Shown one piece after another: positions 43,004 to 51,435 of a DNA stretch of 64,000 nucleotides; the stretch's first letter is position 1; every line of letters starts with the position of its first letter. A program made the position numbers and the translations under genes. Location of the stretch: contig NZ_JADJNP010000001.1 of assembly GCF_016714275.1 (NCBI RefSeq), forward strand, positions 1 through 64,000, in the 5' to 3' direction. The DNA comes from Tessaracoccus sp. (GTDB lineage Bacteria; Actinomycetota; Actinomycetes; Propionibacteriales; Propionibacteriaceae). The notes under the pieces are model-generated. The model had not been told where the DNA came from and did no database searches. It saw only the letters and a list, made by a program, of their open reading frames with translations.

Positions 43004-44380
43004 ATGTCTCAGACAACAACCGACTCCTCCGTCGCGCCCAATGCCGGCCAGCCCGCTCCGGCGAAGCGTCCCTTCTACACCAGCCTCGCGTTCCAGATCG
43101 TCGTCGGCCTGATCGCGGGCCTCGTGCTCGGCTTCGTCGCCGTCGCCCTCGGCCCCGTCGGCGCCGAGGGCGAACCGAACTGGCTCACCACCCTCCTGAC
43201 CGAGGTCGGCAAGGCCTATGTCTCGCTGCTGACCGTCCTCGTCATCCCGCTGGTGGTGACCGCGGTCATCTCCTCGGTGGCCCGCCTGCGCCAGGTCGCC
43301 AACGCCGCGCGCCTCGCCGTCCAGACCCTCGTCTGGTTCGCCATCACGGCGCTGGCGTCCGTGATCGTCGGCATCGTGCTCGGCCTCGTCTCGAAGTCCT
43401 GGCTGACCGCGGGCGTGACCGGCGACGCCGCCAAGGACCCGGCAAGGGTCGGCGAGTGGACGGCGTTCATCACCGGCCTTGTGCCGTCCAACATCTTCGG
43501 CCTTTCGGTCAGGGTGGCGGGCTCTGTCGAGGAGGGCTTCACCGCAACACCGAACTTCTCGATCCTGCAGATCCTGCTGATCTCCATCGCGCTCGGCGTC
43601 GCTGCCCTCAAGGTCGGCGCCAAGGCCGACCCGCTGATCAACCTGACCGAGTCCGCCCTCGCCGTCGTCCAGAAGGTGCTGTGGTGGGTGATCCGCCTCG
43701 CCCCCATCGGCACTGCTGCGCTCATCGGCAAGGCCGTCGTCGCCTACGGCTGGAACTCGCTGGCCTCACTGGGCGCGTTCGTGATCACCCTGTACGTGGG
43801 CCTGCTGATCGTGTTCGTCGCCGTCTACCCGCTGGTGCTGAAGCTGCATGGCCTCGGCGTCGCGCAGTTCTACCGCAACGTATGGCCCGTCATCTCGCTC
43901 GGCTTCGTCACCCGCTCGTCGATGGGCGTCATGCCGGTCACCGAGCAGGTCGCCGAGCGCAACCTCGGCGTCCCCCGCGAGTACGCCTCGTTCGTCGTCC
44001 CGCTGGGCGCGACGTCGAAGATGGACGGCTGCGCCGCCGTCTTCCCCGCGCTGGCCGCGATCTTCATCGCACAGTTCTACGGCATCCATCTGAACATCGG
44101 CCACTACCTGCTGATCGCCTTCGTGGCCGTCATCGGGTCGGCCGCGACCGCAGGAACCACCGGCGCGACGGTGATGCTGACGCTCACGCTGTCCACGCTC
44201 GGCCTGCCGCTGGCCGGCGTCGGCCTCCTGTTGGCGGTCGAGCCCATCGTCGACATGGGCCGCACCGCGCTGAACGTCACCGGACAGGCGCTGGTGCCGA
44301 CCATCGTCGCCAAGCGCGAGGGCATCCTCGACGAGAAGGTCTACAACGCGAAGCCCAGCTTCGACGCGGTCTCCGTGTAG
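43004..44380 (+). CDS. Dicarboxylate/amino acid:cation symporter (DAACS)
   Basis: 458 residues with eight membrane helices and two re-entrant loops, the GltP/DctA fold. The substrate region is seen in TRSSMGVMPVTEQ and ATSKMDGCAAVFPALAA (the serine-rich loop) and in EPIVDMGRTALNVTGQ. It imports glutamate, aspartate or C4-dicarboxylates with Na+ or H+; which one is not clear. The ATG at 43004 has a weak AAGAAAG site. A strong terminator follows. Confidence 0.92.
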   Translation: MSQTTTDSSVAPNAGQPAPAKRPFYTSLAFQIVVGLIAGLVLGFVAVALGPVGAEGEPNWLTTLLTEVGKAYVSLLTVLVIPLVVTAVISSVARLRQVANAARLAVQTLVWFAITALASVIVGIVLGLVSKSWLTAGVTGDAAKDPARVGEWTAFITGLVPSNIFGLSVRVAGSVEEGFTATPNFSILQILLISIALGVAALKVGAKADPLINLTESALAVVQKVLWWVIRLAPIGTAALIGKAVVAYGWNSLASLGAFVITLYVGLLIVFVAVYPLVLKLHGLGVAQFYRNVWPVISLGFVTRSSMGVMPVTEQVAERNLGVPREYASFVVPLGATSKMDGCAAVFPALAAIFIAQFYGIHLNIGHYLLIAFVAVIGSAATAGTTGATVMLTLTLSTLGLPLAGVGLLLAVEPIVDMGRTALNVTGQALVPTIVAKREGILDEKVYNAKPSFDAVSV

Positions 44381-44399
44381 CACCTAGACTTCCCCTCCA

Positions 44400-44434
44400 A
44401 GGGCCCCGGGACTCCGCAAGCGTTCCGGGGCCCT
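44400..44434 (+). terminator. Hairpin terminator after the symporter gene
   Basis: GGGCCCCGGGA pairs with TTCCGGGGCCC around a 13-nt loop, 20 bp past the stop. It isolates glnA from the upstream gene. Confidence 0.8.
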
Positions 44435-44516
44435 CCTGCGTCTCCAAAGGCGGCCTTCGTCCCGCCTGACGCCCGTCCTGATCCACGCCTTCAGGCGCGA
44501 CAGACCACTGGTCGTC

Positions 44517-44554
44517 GTTACGTCCCTGAAACGAACGCGCAACTACGGGGCAAC
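44517..44554 (+). promoter_or_regulatory. GlnR-type binding site upstream of glnA
   Basis: Four half-sites in 11-bp steps: GTTAC (44517), GAAAC (44528), GCAAC (44539) and GCAAC (44550), each separated by 6 bp. The first two match the actinobacterial GlnR consensus GTnAC-n6-GAAAC exactly. It lies 57-94 bp before the glnA start, as expected for nitrogen-controlled glnA. Confidence 0.7.
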
Positions 44555-44610
44555 GCCGACCCACTACCGTCTGGGGTGCAGTTGATTTACTCCCATTAAG
44601 GAGCCCCACA

Positions 44611-46032
44611 ATGTTCCAAGGCGCAGACGACCTCCTGGCCTACATCAAGGAAGAGGGCATCGAGACCGTCGACGTCCGCTTCTGCGATCTTCCCGGCGTC
44701 ATGCAGCACTTCACTGTCCCTGCCGGCTCGTTCGGCCCCGAGGTCTTCGAGGACGGCCTGAACTTCGACGGTTCGTCGATCACTGGCTTCCAGAAGATCC
44801 ACGAGTCGGACATGTCGCTGCTCCCCGATCCGACGACGGCCTATGTCGATCCGTTCCGCAAGTCGAAGACGCTGAACGTGAACTTCTTCGTTCACGACCC
44901 GCTGACGAAGGAGCCCTACTCGCGCGACCCGCGCAACATCGCCCGCAAGGCGCAGAGCTACCTCGCCTCGACCGGCATCGGCGACACCGCGTTCTTCGCC
45001 CCCGAGGCCGAGTTCTACGTGTTCGACGACATCCGCTTCGACACCTCGGCGAACTCGTCGTACTACCACATCGATTCCGAGGCAGGTGCCTGGAACACCG
45101 GTCGCGTGGAGAACGGCGGCAACCGCGGGTACAAGGTGAAGTTCAAGGGCGGCTACTTCCCCGTCGCCCCCGTCGACCACTTCGGCGACCTGCGTGACGA
45201 CATCGTGCGTCACATGGAGAACGCCGGCCTTGAGGTCGAGCGCGCGCACCACGAGGTCGGCACTGCCGGCCAGGCCGAGATCAACTGGCGTTTCGACACG
45301 CTGTTGAAGTCCGCCGACGACGTGATGAAGTTCAAGTACCTCGTTAAGAACACGGCGTGGGAGGCGGGCAAGACCGCCACCTTCATGCCGAAGCCGATCT
45401 TCGGTGACAACGGCTCCGGCATGCACTGCCATCAGTCGATCTGGAACGAGGGCAAGCCCCTGTTCTACGACGAGAACGGCTACGCAGGCCTCTCCGACAT
45501 GGCCCGCTACTACATCGGTGGCCTGCTCAAGCACGCGCCGGCGCTGCTGGCGTTCACGAACCCGTCGGTGAACTCGTTCCACCGGCTCGTTCCCGGCTTC
45601 GAGGCCCCGGTCAACCTCGTGTACTCGCAGCGCAACCGCTCGGCCTGCATCCGCATCCCGATCACGGGCTCCAACCCGAAGGCGAAGCGCATCGAGTTCC
45701 GCTGCCCCGACCCGTCGTCGAACCCCTACCTGGCGTTCGCGGCGATGCTGCTGGCCGGCATCGACGGCATCCAGAACCGGATCGAGCCGATGGCCCCGAT
45801 CGACAAGGACCTGTACGAGCTGCCCCCGGACGAGCACGCGGAGGTTCCGACGGTTCCCGGCTCGCTCGGCGCGGTCCTCGACGCCCTCGAGGCCGACCAC
45901 GAGTTCCTGCTCGCCGGCGACGTGTTCACGCCCGACCTGATCGAGACGTGGATCGAGCTGAAGCGCGGCGAGATCCAGGCGATCGCGATGCGCCCGCATC
46001 CGCACGAGTTCGAGCTGTACTACGCGCTCTGA
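44611..46032 (+). CDS. glnA: Glutamine synthetase type I, adenylylated form
   Basis: 473 residues; makes glutamine from glutamate and ammonia with ATP. Family blocks: NFDGSSITGF, the metal ligands in FAPEAEFYVF (Glu132, Glu134), KPIFGDNGSGMHCHQS, and the adenylylation site Tyr402 in DKDLYELPP. This tyrosine is the target of GlnE encoded 5 kb downstream. An AAGGAG site lies 7 bp before the ATG. A GlnR-type box precedes and a hairpin terminator follows the gene. Confidence 0.98.
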   Translation: MFQGADDLLAYIKEEGIETVDVRFCDLPGVMQHFTVPAGSFGPEVFEDGLNFDGSSITGFQKIHESDMSLLPDPTTAYVDPFRKSKTLNVNFFVHDPLTKEPYSRDPRNIARKAQSYLASTGIGDTAFFAPEAEFYVFDDIRFDTSANSSYYHIDSEAGAWNTGRVENGGNRGYKVKFKGGYFPVAPVDHFGDLRDDIVRHMENAGLEVERAHHEVGTAGQAEINWRFDTLLKSADDVMKFKYLVKNTAWEAGKTATFMPKPIFGDNGSGMHCHQSIWNEGKPLFYDENGYAGLSDMARYYIGGLLKHAPALLAFTNPSVNSFHRLVPGFEAPVNLVYSQRNRSACIRIPITGSNPKAKRIEFRCPDPSSNPYLAFAAMLLAGIDGIQNRIEPMAPIDKDLYELPPDEHAEVPTVPGSLGAVLDALEADHEFLLAGDVFTPDLIETWIELKRGEIQAIAMRPHPHEFELYYAL

Positions 46033-46044
46033 TCTCTCGATCCG

Positions 46045-46080
46045 GAAGGGCTCCCGCCAGGCACCAGGCTGGAGCCCTTC
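46045..46080 (+). terminator. Hairpin terminator after glnA
   Basis: GAAGGGCTCC and GGAGCCCTTC form a perfect 10-bp stem with a 16-nt loop, 12 bp after the glnA stop. Confidence 0.8.
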
Positions 46081-46150
46081 CCTGTTCCCCGGCACCGGCG
46101 CCGGGTGGGCTCGGTGCCGCGAATCCCGGCGGGGCTCCAGCGGGTCCCAC

Positions 46151-46156
46151 TAGGAT
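46151..46156 (+). promoter_or_regulatory. Leaderless promoter of the exchanger gene
   Basis: TAGGAT lies 6 bp before the ATG at 46163. Confidence 0.5.
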
Positions 46157-46162
46157 CCGGGC

Positions 46163-47104
46163 ATGACGGCGCTGTTGATCGTGGGCGGACTCGTCGCCCT
46201 CGTCGTGGGTGCCGAGATGCTCGTTCGCGGCGCGGCGGCGCTGGCGCTCCGGCTGGGCATCCCGCCGATCGTCGTCGGGCTCACGGTCGTCTCGATCGGC
46301 ACAAGCCTTCCCGAGCTGGCAGTCGGCATCGACGCCGCCCGGATCGGCGCAGGGCCGCTGGCCGTCGGCAACATCGCAGGCACCAACGTCGTCAACGTCC
46401 TGCTGATCCTCGGGCTCAGCGCCGCCATCGCGCCGCTCGCCATCGCCCGCAACACCATCCGCTTCGAGCTGCCGATGATGGTGGCGGCCTCGGCTCTCCT
46501 GACGTTGCTTGCCCTGGATGGTGAGATCTCTCACATCGACGGCGCCATCCTCCTGCTCCTCGCTGTCGTCTTCTCCGTCCAGGTCGTACGCCAGGGGCGA
46601 CGCGCGCAGGCCGCCGACGCCGACGTCGAGGTCGACCTGCCCCCACCCGGCAACCCGTGGGTCGACGGCGCGCTGCTGATCGGCGGCATGGCGATCGTGA
46701 TCCTCGGCGCCGACTGGCTCGTCCACGGCGCCGTCGACGCCGCCCGCGCACTCGGCGTCTCCGAGGCCATCATCGGCCTGACGATCGTGGCGATCGGTAC
46801 GTCGATGCCGGAGCTGGTCACGACGCTTGTCAGCACGTTCCGCGGCCAACGGGACGTCGCGATCGGCAACCTGATCGGCTCCAGCGTCTACAACCTGGCG
46901 TTCATCCTGGGCGCGACGTCGCTCGTCGCTCCCCTCGAGGTGACGCAGGAGCTCATCCGGATCGACCTTCCCGTCATGCTCGTGGTCTCGCTGATCTGCA
47001 TCCCCGTCTTCCTGACCGGCCGCCGGGTCAGTCGCGCCGAGGGCATCGCCTTCATCGCCGCCTACGCCATCTACCTCGGCGCGCTGCTGACCCTGCGCAC
47101 CTAA
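46163..47104 (+). CDS. Sodium/calcium exchanger family protein (YrbG-like)
   Basis: 313 residues, ten membrane helices in two inverted halves. Both alpha repeats are present: SIGTSLPELAVG with AVGNIAGTNVVN, and AIGTSMPELVTT with AIGNLIGSSVYN. A short acidic cytoplasmic loop separates the halves. It exchanges Ca2+ for Na+ or H+ across the membrane; ion preference cannot be told. Leaderless start. Confidence 0.92.
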   Translation: MTALLIVGGLVALVVGAEMLVRGAAALALRLGIPPIVVGLTVVSIGTSLPELAVGIDAARIGAGPLAVGNIAGTNVVNVLLILGLSAAIAPLAIARNTIRFELPMMVAASALLTLLALDGEISHIDGAILLLLAVVFSVQVVRQGRRAQAADADVEVDLPPPGNPWVDGALLIGGMAIVILGADWLVHGAVDAARALGVSEAIIGLTIVAIGTSMPELVTTLVSTFRGQRDVAIGNLIGSSVYNLAFILGATSLVAPLEVTQELIRIDLPVMLVVSLICIPVFLTGRRVSRAEGIAFIAAYAIYLGALLTLRT

Positions 47105-47110
47105 TAAGGT
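47105..47110 (+). promoter_or_regulatory. Leaderless promoter of AcuI/YhdH gene
   Basis: TAAGGT, overlapping the stop of the exchanger gene, lies 7 bp before the ATG at 47118. Confidence 0.45.
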
Positions 47111-47117
47111 TGACGCC

Positions 47118-48086
47118 ATGATCCGAGGCATTGTGGTGCGTGAGGGCGCGGTCGCGCTGGAAGAGTTCACCGAGGAGTTCCTGGGCGACGGCGACGTGCT
47201 CGTCGACGTGGCCTACTCGGATCTCAACTACAAGGACGCGCTCGCCGTCACCGGGAGGCCGGGTGTCGTGCGCACCACGCCGCTCATCGCGGGAATCGAC
47301 GTCGTCGGCACCGTCGCCGAGTCCGACGACCCGCGCTGGGCTCCCGGCGACACGATCATCCTCAACGGCGCCGGGCTGTCCGAGACCCGCAACGGCGGAT
47401 ACGCGACGCGCGCCCGCATCGACGGCGCCCTTGCCGTCGGCCTTCCCGAAGGGCTGACCGCTGCGCAGGCCGCGGCGCTCGGCACCGCCGGCTACACAGC
47501 GGCGCTTTCCGTGCTGCGGATCATCAGCGAGGGCATCCAGCCGAGCCAGGGGCCGGTGCTGGTCACTGGCGCAACGGGCGGCGTCGGCTCCGTCGCGACC
47601 ATGCTGCTCGCCACGGCAGGCTTCGACGTGACGGCGACCACCGGGCGCGTCGACCAGTTCGAGGCCTACCTCCGCGACCTTGGCGCGGCCGATGTCCTCC
47701 CCCGCGCCGACCTTGAGGGAGCGGGGCGCCCGCTGCAGAAGGCCGTGTACGCGGCGGTCGTGGACTCCGTCGGCGGGGAGAGCCTCGCCAACGCGATCGC
47801 GCGTACACAGCCGCACGGCGTCGTCACCGCCTGCGGGCTGGCCGGCTCGTCGGCGCTCCCGTCGTCGGTGATGCCGTTCATCCTGCGCGGCGTGACGCTC
47901 GCCGGCATCGACTCCGTGTGGGCCGACGCCGACGACAGGGCCGACGCCTGGCGCATCCTCGCCCGCGGCGTCGACCTCGACCGGCTCGAGGCCCTTACCA
48001 CCCCTGTGGGCCTCGACGGCGTGATCGCGGCCGGGGAGGAACTGCTGGCCGGCAAGCGGCACGGCCGCACGCTCGTGACGATCTGA
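47118..48086 (+). CDS. Acrylyl-CoA reductase / YhdH-AcuI family oxidoreductase
   Basis: 322 residues of the medium-chain reductase superfamily. YhdH/AcuI landmarks are SDLNYKDALAVTG, IAGIDVVGTV, NGGYATRARI, VTGATGGVGSVA (NADPH site) and the ending GRTLVTI. No zinc ligands. The family reduces acryloyl-CoA to propionyl-CoA with NADPH and protects against acrylate; a role linked to propionate metabolism is possible in this family of bacteria. Confidence 0.9.
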   Translation: MIRGIVVREGAVALEEFTEEFLGDGDVLVDVAYSDLNYKDALAVTGRPGVVRTTPLIAGIDVVGTVAESDDPRWAPGDTIILNGAGLSETRNGGYATRARIDGALAVGLPEGLTAAQAAALGTAGYTAALSVLRIISEGIQPSQGPVLVTGATGGVGSVATMLLATAGFDVTATTGRVDQFEAYLRDLGAADVLPRADLEGAGRPLQKAVYAAVVDSVGGESLANAIARTQPHGVVTACGLAGSSALPSSVMPFILRGVTLAGIDSVWADADDRADAWRILARGVDLDRLEALTTPVGLDGVIAAGEELLAGKRHGRTLVTI

Positions 48087-48098
48087 CCGCGCCCGCGC

Positions 48099-49085
48099 CT
48101 ATAACGCGACGAACGGCTGCTCCGGCGCGGCGTCGATGATGCCCGCGCCGGCCAGGAAGTCCCCCATCCGCCCGAACGCCGCCTGATCGATCGCGACGCT
48201 GACGGCCCCATCGACGAGCCACAGCTCGCTGGTGGCCTTCAGCACCGCCGCGGCCGCGTCCCGCTGCGCGGCGTCGGCGAGCGCCGGCACCTGCTTGGCC
48301 GTGGCGTCCAGCGCGATCTCGGGGTTGGCGATGATCGCCTCCTCCGCCTTGCGCATGCCCTCGGCGATGGCGCGCAGCACGTCGTCGCTCGGGCCGCCGG
48401 CGGTGACAAGGCTCGGGCCGACGAGCTGCGGGGCCGCGGCGTCGACCACGGGCACCGTCGTCACCGGCTTGCCTTGGCCCTTCAACTGGACGAGCTCGTT
48501 GTTGCGGAACCCCATGATGAAGTCGACGTTGCCGCTGGCCAGCGCGGAGAGCTGGGTGTAGCCGATGTCCTGAAGCGTGAGGTCGGCCTCCGTCAGTCCC
48601 GCCTGGTGGATCGCAACAAGCGCGGCGTAGTAGCTGGAGCCGTAGTGGCCGGGGATGCCCAGGCGCTTGCCCTCGATGATCCGCAACGGGTTGTCGGGGA
48701 GGTCGATCTCGCCGACGCCCATCACCTCCAGCGGGTAGGTCTGGTACGCCGTCGCGAACGACTTCAACGCCCTGCCGCCGGCGGCGGCGACGATCGCCTC
48801 GTCTGCGGAGGCGAACACCACGTCCTCCTCGCCCTTCAGCACGGCGCCGAACACGTCCTCCTGTTCGCCGTGGTGGCGGAGCGTGACGTCGAGGCCGTCG
48901 AAGAGGCCCTGCTCGACACCCACATAGAAGGGACTGAACTGCACGTTCGGGATGTAGGTCAGGCCGACGGTGACCTTCGTGGCACCGGGGGCCGACGGGG
49001 TGGGCGTCGGGCCGGAGCAGGCGCCGAGGCCGAGGGCGGTGCCCGCGGCGAGGCCGCCGAGCAGGAGCGTGCGGCGAGCGATCAC
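48099..49085 (-). CDS. ribY: Substrate-binding lipoprotein of riboflavin ABC uptake, RibY-like
   Basis: 328 residues of the NMT1/ThiY-like group with a twin-arginine-like start (IARRTLLLGG), a lipobox LGAC, then VGLTYIPNVQFSPFYVGVEQ, DVVFASADEAIVAA and GIPGHYGSSYYAAL. These are shared with pyrimidine and riboflavin binding proteins. The FMN riboswitch ahead of the operon points to riboflavin. The GTG overlaps the permease stop by 4 bp. No ATPase gene follows. Confidence 0.82.
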   Translation of the reverse strand: MIARRTLLLGGLAAGTALGLGACSGPTPTPSAPGATKVTVGLTYIPNVQFSPFYVGVEQGLFDGLDVTLRHHGEQEDVFGAVLKGEEDVVFASADEAIVAAAGGRALKSFATAYQTYPLEVMGVGEIDLPDNPLRIIEGKRLGIPGHYGSSYYAALVAIHQAGLTEADLTLQDIGYTQLSALASGNVDFIMGFRNNELVQLKGQGKPVTTVPVVDAAAPQLVGPSLVTAGGPSDDVLRAIAEGMRKAEEAIIANPEIALDATAKQVPALADAAQRDAAAAVLKATSELWLVDGAVSVAIDQAAFGRMGDFLAGAGIIDAAPEQPFVAL

Positions 49086-49921
49086 GAGTCTTCTCCTTGG
49101 AGTCGAGCGATGGCGGCCCGCTCGGCGAGCTGGACCAGGTAGTAGAGGGTCATGGCGGCGAGCGAGATCCAGGCCACGACGGCGAACACGGCGGCCGTGT
49201 CGGCGGCCTCGCGCGAGAGCGTCAGCAACGTCCCGAGCCCGGATCCGCCCATCACCATCTCGCCGACGACGGCGCCGGTCATCGCGAGCACCAGCCCGCC
49301 TCGCACGCCGGCGAGGGCCGCGGGCGCGGCCATGGGCAGCTCGATGTGCCACAGACGCTGCCACCCGCCCGCGCCGTCGAGCAGCGACTGCTCGATCACG
49401 CGCATGTCGAGCCCACGGAAGCCGACGACGGTCGTGGTGACCATGGGGAAGAAAGCGACGATGGCGCACAGCACGGCGATGGGGACGGTGCCGTAGCCGA
49501 TCCACAGGACGAGCAGCGGCGCAACGGCCACCAGCGGCACCGTCTGCGAGAACGCGATGACGGGCTCGAGCACCGCCGCGAGCAGGCGGGAGTGGCTCAC
49601 CATGATGCCGAGCGGGAGGGCGACGGCCACGGCGATCGCGGCGCCGGCCAGCGCGGCCAGGAGGGTCGGCGCGAGGTACCGCCAGGCGATTCCCAGCCGC
49701 GCCTGGGCGGCCATGCGGGCCGCGACATCGAGCGGGCTGGGGAGGTACAGCGGATCGACGGCGCCGGCGGCGGTGGCCGCGAACCACACCAGTAGCACGA
49801 GGACGAGGCCGACGGCGGCCGGAACCCAGCGTAAGGGACCTGGATGCGTACGCCCGGGATACGCAGACCACACCCCGAGATGCGCGAGACTACGCGCCCT
49901 GCGTCGCTGTGCGGTGGTCAC
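49082..49921 (-). CDS. ribX: Riboflavin ABC uptake permease, RibX-like
   Basis: 279 residues with six membrane helices and the SsuC/ThiX-type inner-membrane pattern, with the ATPase-contact loop near LLDGAGGWQRLWHIELPMAA. The GTG at 49921 has AAGGAAGG 8 bp upstream. It directly follows an FMN riboswitch, so it is shut down when FMN is plentiful. RibXY is the name used for this kind of FMN-controlled pair. The partner ATPase must come from elsewhere. Confidence 0.82.
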   Translation of the reverse strand: MTTAQRRRARSLAHLGVWSAYPGRTHPGPLRWVPAAVGLVLVLLVWFAATAAGAVDPLYLPSPLDVAARMAAQARLGIAWRYLAPTLLAALAGAAIAVAVALPLGIMVSHSRLLAAVLEPVIAFSQTVPLVAVAPLLVLWIGYGTVPIAVLCAIVAFFPMVTTTVVGFRGLDMRVIEQSLLDGAGGWQRLWHIELPMAAPAALAGVRGGLVLAMTGAVVGEMVMGGSGLGTLLTLSREAADTAAVFAVVAWISLAAMTLYYLVQLAERAAIARLQGEDS

Positions 49922-49956
49922 TGCCCCGTCCTTCCTTGAGGCCCGGGGTGCGCGAA

Positions 49957-50005
49957 CGACAGCGCCGCCACACGCCGGCGTCGAAACGCCGCGTGCGCGC
50001 TGTCG
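49957..50005 (-). terminator. Expression-platform hairpin of the FMN riboswitch
   Basis: CGACAGCGC and GCGCTGTCG enclose an inner stem with GGCGT-TTCG-ACGCC, between the aptamer and the ribX ribosome site. There is no U-tract, so either termination or translation control is possible. Confidence 0.6.
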
Positions 50006-50011
50006 CGCGAC

Positions 50012-50148
50012 GCGCTCCTCCCATCCAGACTCTCACTGTCGGTCTCGGAATTTCACCGAGTCAACCCTTTAGCCTCACTCCCGTGGGAGCGGCCGCGGGG
50101 GTCGCGGACTGTCACCGCCGGTTCGGACTTACACCGACCCCGGAACAC
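50012..50148 (-). promoter_or_regulatory. FMN riboswitch (RFN element)
   Basis: On the minus strand the conserved RFN blocks appear in order: GGGGTCGGTGTAAGTCCG, ACCGGCGGTGACAGTCCGCG, GACTCGGTGAAATTCCGAG, ACCGACAGTGAGAGTCTGGA, then TGGGAGGAGC. The variable stem between the second and third blocks is GC-rich. The aptamer ends about 90 bp before ribX. Confidence 0.95.
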
Positions 50149-50199
50149 GTATGCGTCAGCCTACCTTTCGACACGGTCGCCGTCGACTTCGGCTGCCGA

Positions 50200-50205
50200 T
50201 AGGCT
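50200..50205 (+). promoter_or_regulatory. Leaderless promoter of MFS gene
   Basis: TAGGCT lies 6 bp before the GTG at 50212. Confidence 0.5.
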
Positions 50206-50211
50206 CGGCGG

Positions 50212-51414
50212 GTGCGTCTCGCCCTCGATCACCGCCACACGCTCGCCGCCAGCTATGTTGGCTACGTCACTCAGGCGATCGTGAACAATCTCGGTCCGCT
50301 GATGTTCCTCATCTGGCACGGCAGCTTCGGCATCTCGTTCTCCGCACTGGGCGCGGTCGTCGGGATCAACTTCACGCTGCAGCTGGTGGTCGACGCGGTC
50401 GCACCCAAGGCGATCGACGCCGTCGGCTACCGCGTCAGCATGGTGTTCGCCCACGTCGTCGCGACGCTGGGCCTGATCGCGATGGGGACGCTGCCTTTCA
50501 TCGCGCCTACTCCCCTGATGGGCCTCATCGCGGCGACCTGCATCTGCGCGGTCGGCGGCGGGCTCCTCGAGGTGCTGGTCAGCCCCGTCGTGGAGGCCTG
50601 CCCCACCGAGAACAAGGCCTTCCACATGAGCCTGCTGCACTCGTTCTACTGCTGGGGTCACGTCGCCGTCGTCGCGCTCACCACCGTCGGGTTCGTCTTG
50701 CTCGGCGAGGAACGCTGGCCGTTGCTGTGCTTCGCGTGGGCGGTCGTGCCCGCGCTCAACGCCGTCGTACTGCTAGTGGTTCCCTTCTTCTCGCTCGTCG
50801 AGGACGGCCTGGCGATGCGCTACAAAGACCTGTTCCGCAGCGGCACGTTCTGGCTGCTCGTCTTGTTGATGCTGGGCGCGGGCGCCTCCGAGCAGGCCAT
50901 GAGCCAGTGGGCCTCGGCCTACGCACAGGCCGGGCTCGGGCTCAGCAAGACCACGGGCGACCTGCTGGGCCCCATGGGCTTCGCGGCCGCGATGGGGTTC
51001 TCTCGGGTTCTGCTCGGCACCCGCGCCACCGTGACGAACGTGCGGGGCATCATGCAGCTGAGCCTCGCTGCCTGCGTCGTCGCCTACCTTCTCGCGTGGC
51101 TGGGTCCCTGGCCCTGGCTGGGTCTCGTGGGCGTGATGCTGTGCGGATTCTCAGTCGGCATGTTGTGGCCCGGGACGTTCACCGTCGGCTCCCACGAGTT
51201 CCCTCGCGGCGGCACGGCCATGTTCGCGCTGCTCGCGCTGGGCGGCGACGCAGGGTGCGGCCTCGGGCCGTTCGTCGTCGGTGCCGCCGCGGACCGGTTC
51301 GGCTCGCTGCAGTCCGCGCTCGGCGTCGGCGTGATCTTCCCAGCCCTCATGCTTGTCGGGCTGTTCGCCCTCGGGCGGCTTCACCGGGACAGGAGACCCG
51401 TCACCGCGCCGTGA
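50212..51414 (+). CDS. MFS transporter, FucP-like fold
   Basis: 400 residues, 12 membrane helices; GGGLLEVLVSPVVEACPTEN and HSFYCWGHVAV in the middle resemble sugar-type MFS proteins (FucP group). Divergent from the riboflavin uptake pair but the riboswitch does not lie on its message. GTG start, leaderless. Substrate unknown. Confidence 0.82.
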   Translation: MRLALDHRHTLAASYVGYVTQAIVNNLGPLMFLIWHGSFGISFSALGAVVGINFTLQLVVDAVAPKAIDAVGYRVSMVFAHVVATLGLIAMGTLPFIAPTPLMGLIAATCICAVGGGLLEVLVSPVVEACPTENKAFHMSLLHSFYCWGHVAVVALTTVGFVLLGEERWPLLCFAWAVVPALNAVVLLVVPFFSLVEDGLAMRYKDLFRSGTFWLLVLLMLGAGASEQAMSQWASAYAQAGLGLSKTTGDLLGPMGFAAAMGFSRVLLGTRATVTNVRGIMQLSLAACVVAYLLAWLGPWPWLGLVGVMLCGFSVGMLWPGTFTVGSHEFPRGGTAMFALLALGGDAGCGLGPFVVGAAADRFGSLQSALGVGVIFPALMLVGLFALGRLHRDRRPVTAP

Positions 51415-51435
51415 CGAACACGCATCTGCGCAGGT

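Noticed and set aside
48099..49871. 590-codon frame including ribY
   Set aside because: The first 260 codons are out of frame with ribX and meaningless; ribY starts at 49085.
49957..50148. TPP riboswitch before the ThiXY-like pair
   Set aside because: The conserved blocks are those of the FMN aptamer, and no TPP motifs (CTGAGA, ACCTGA) are present.
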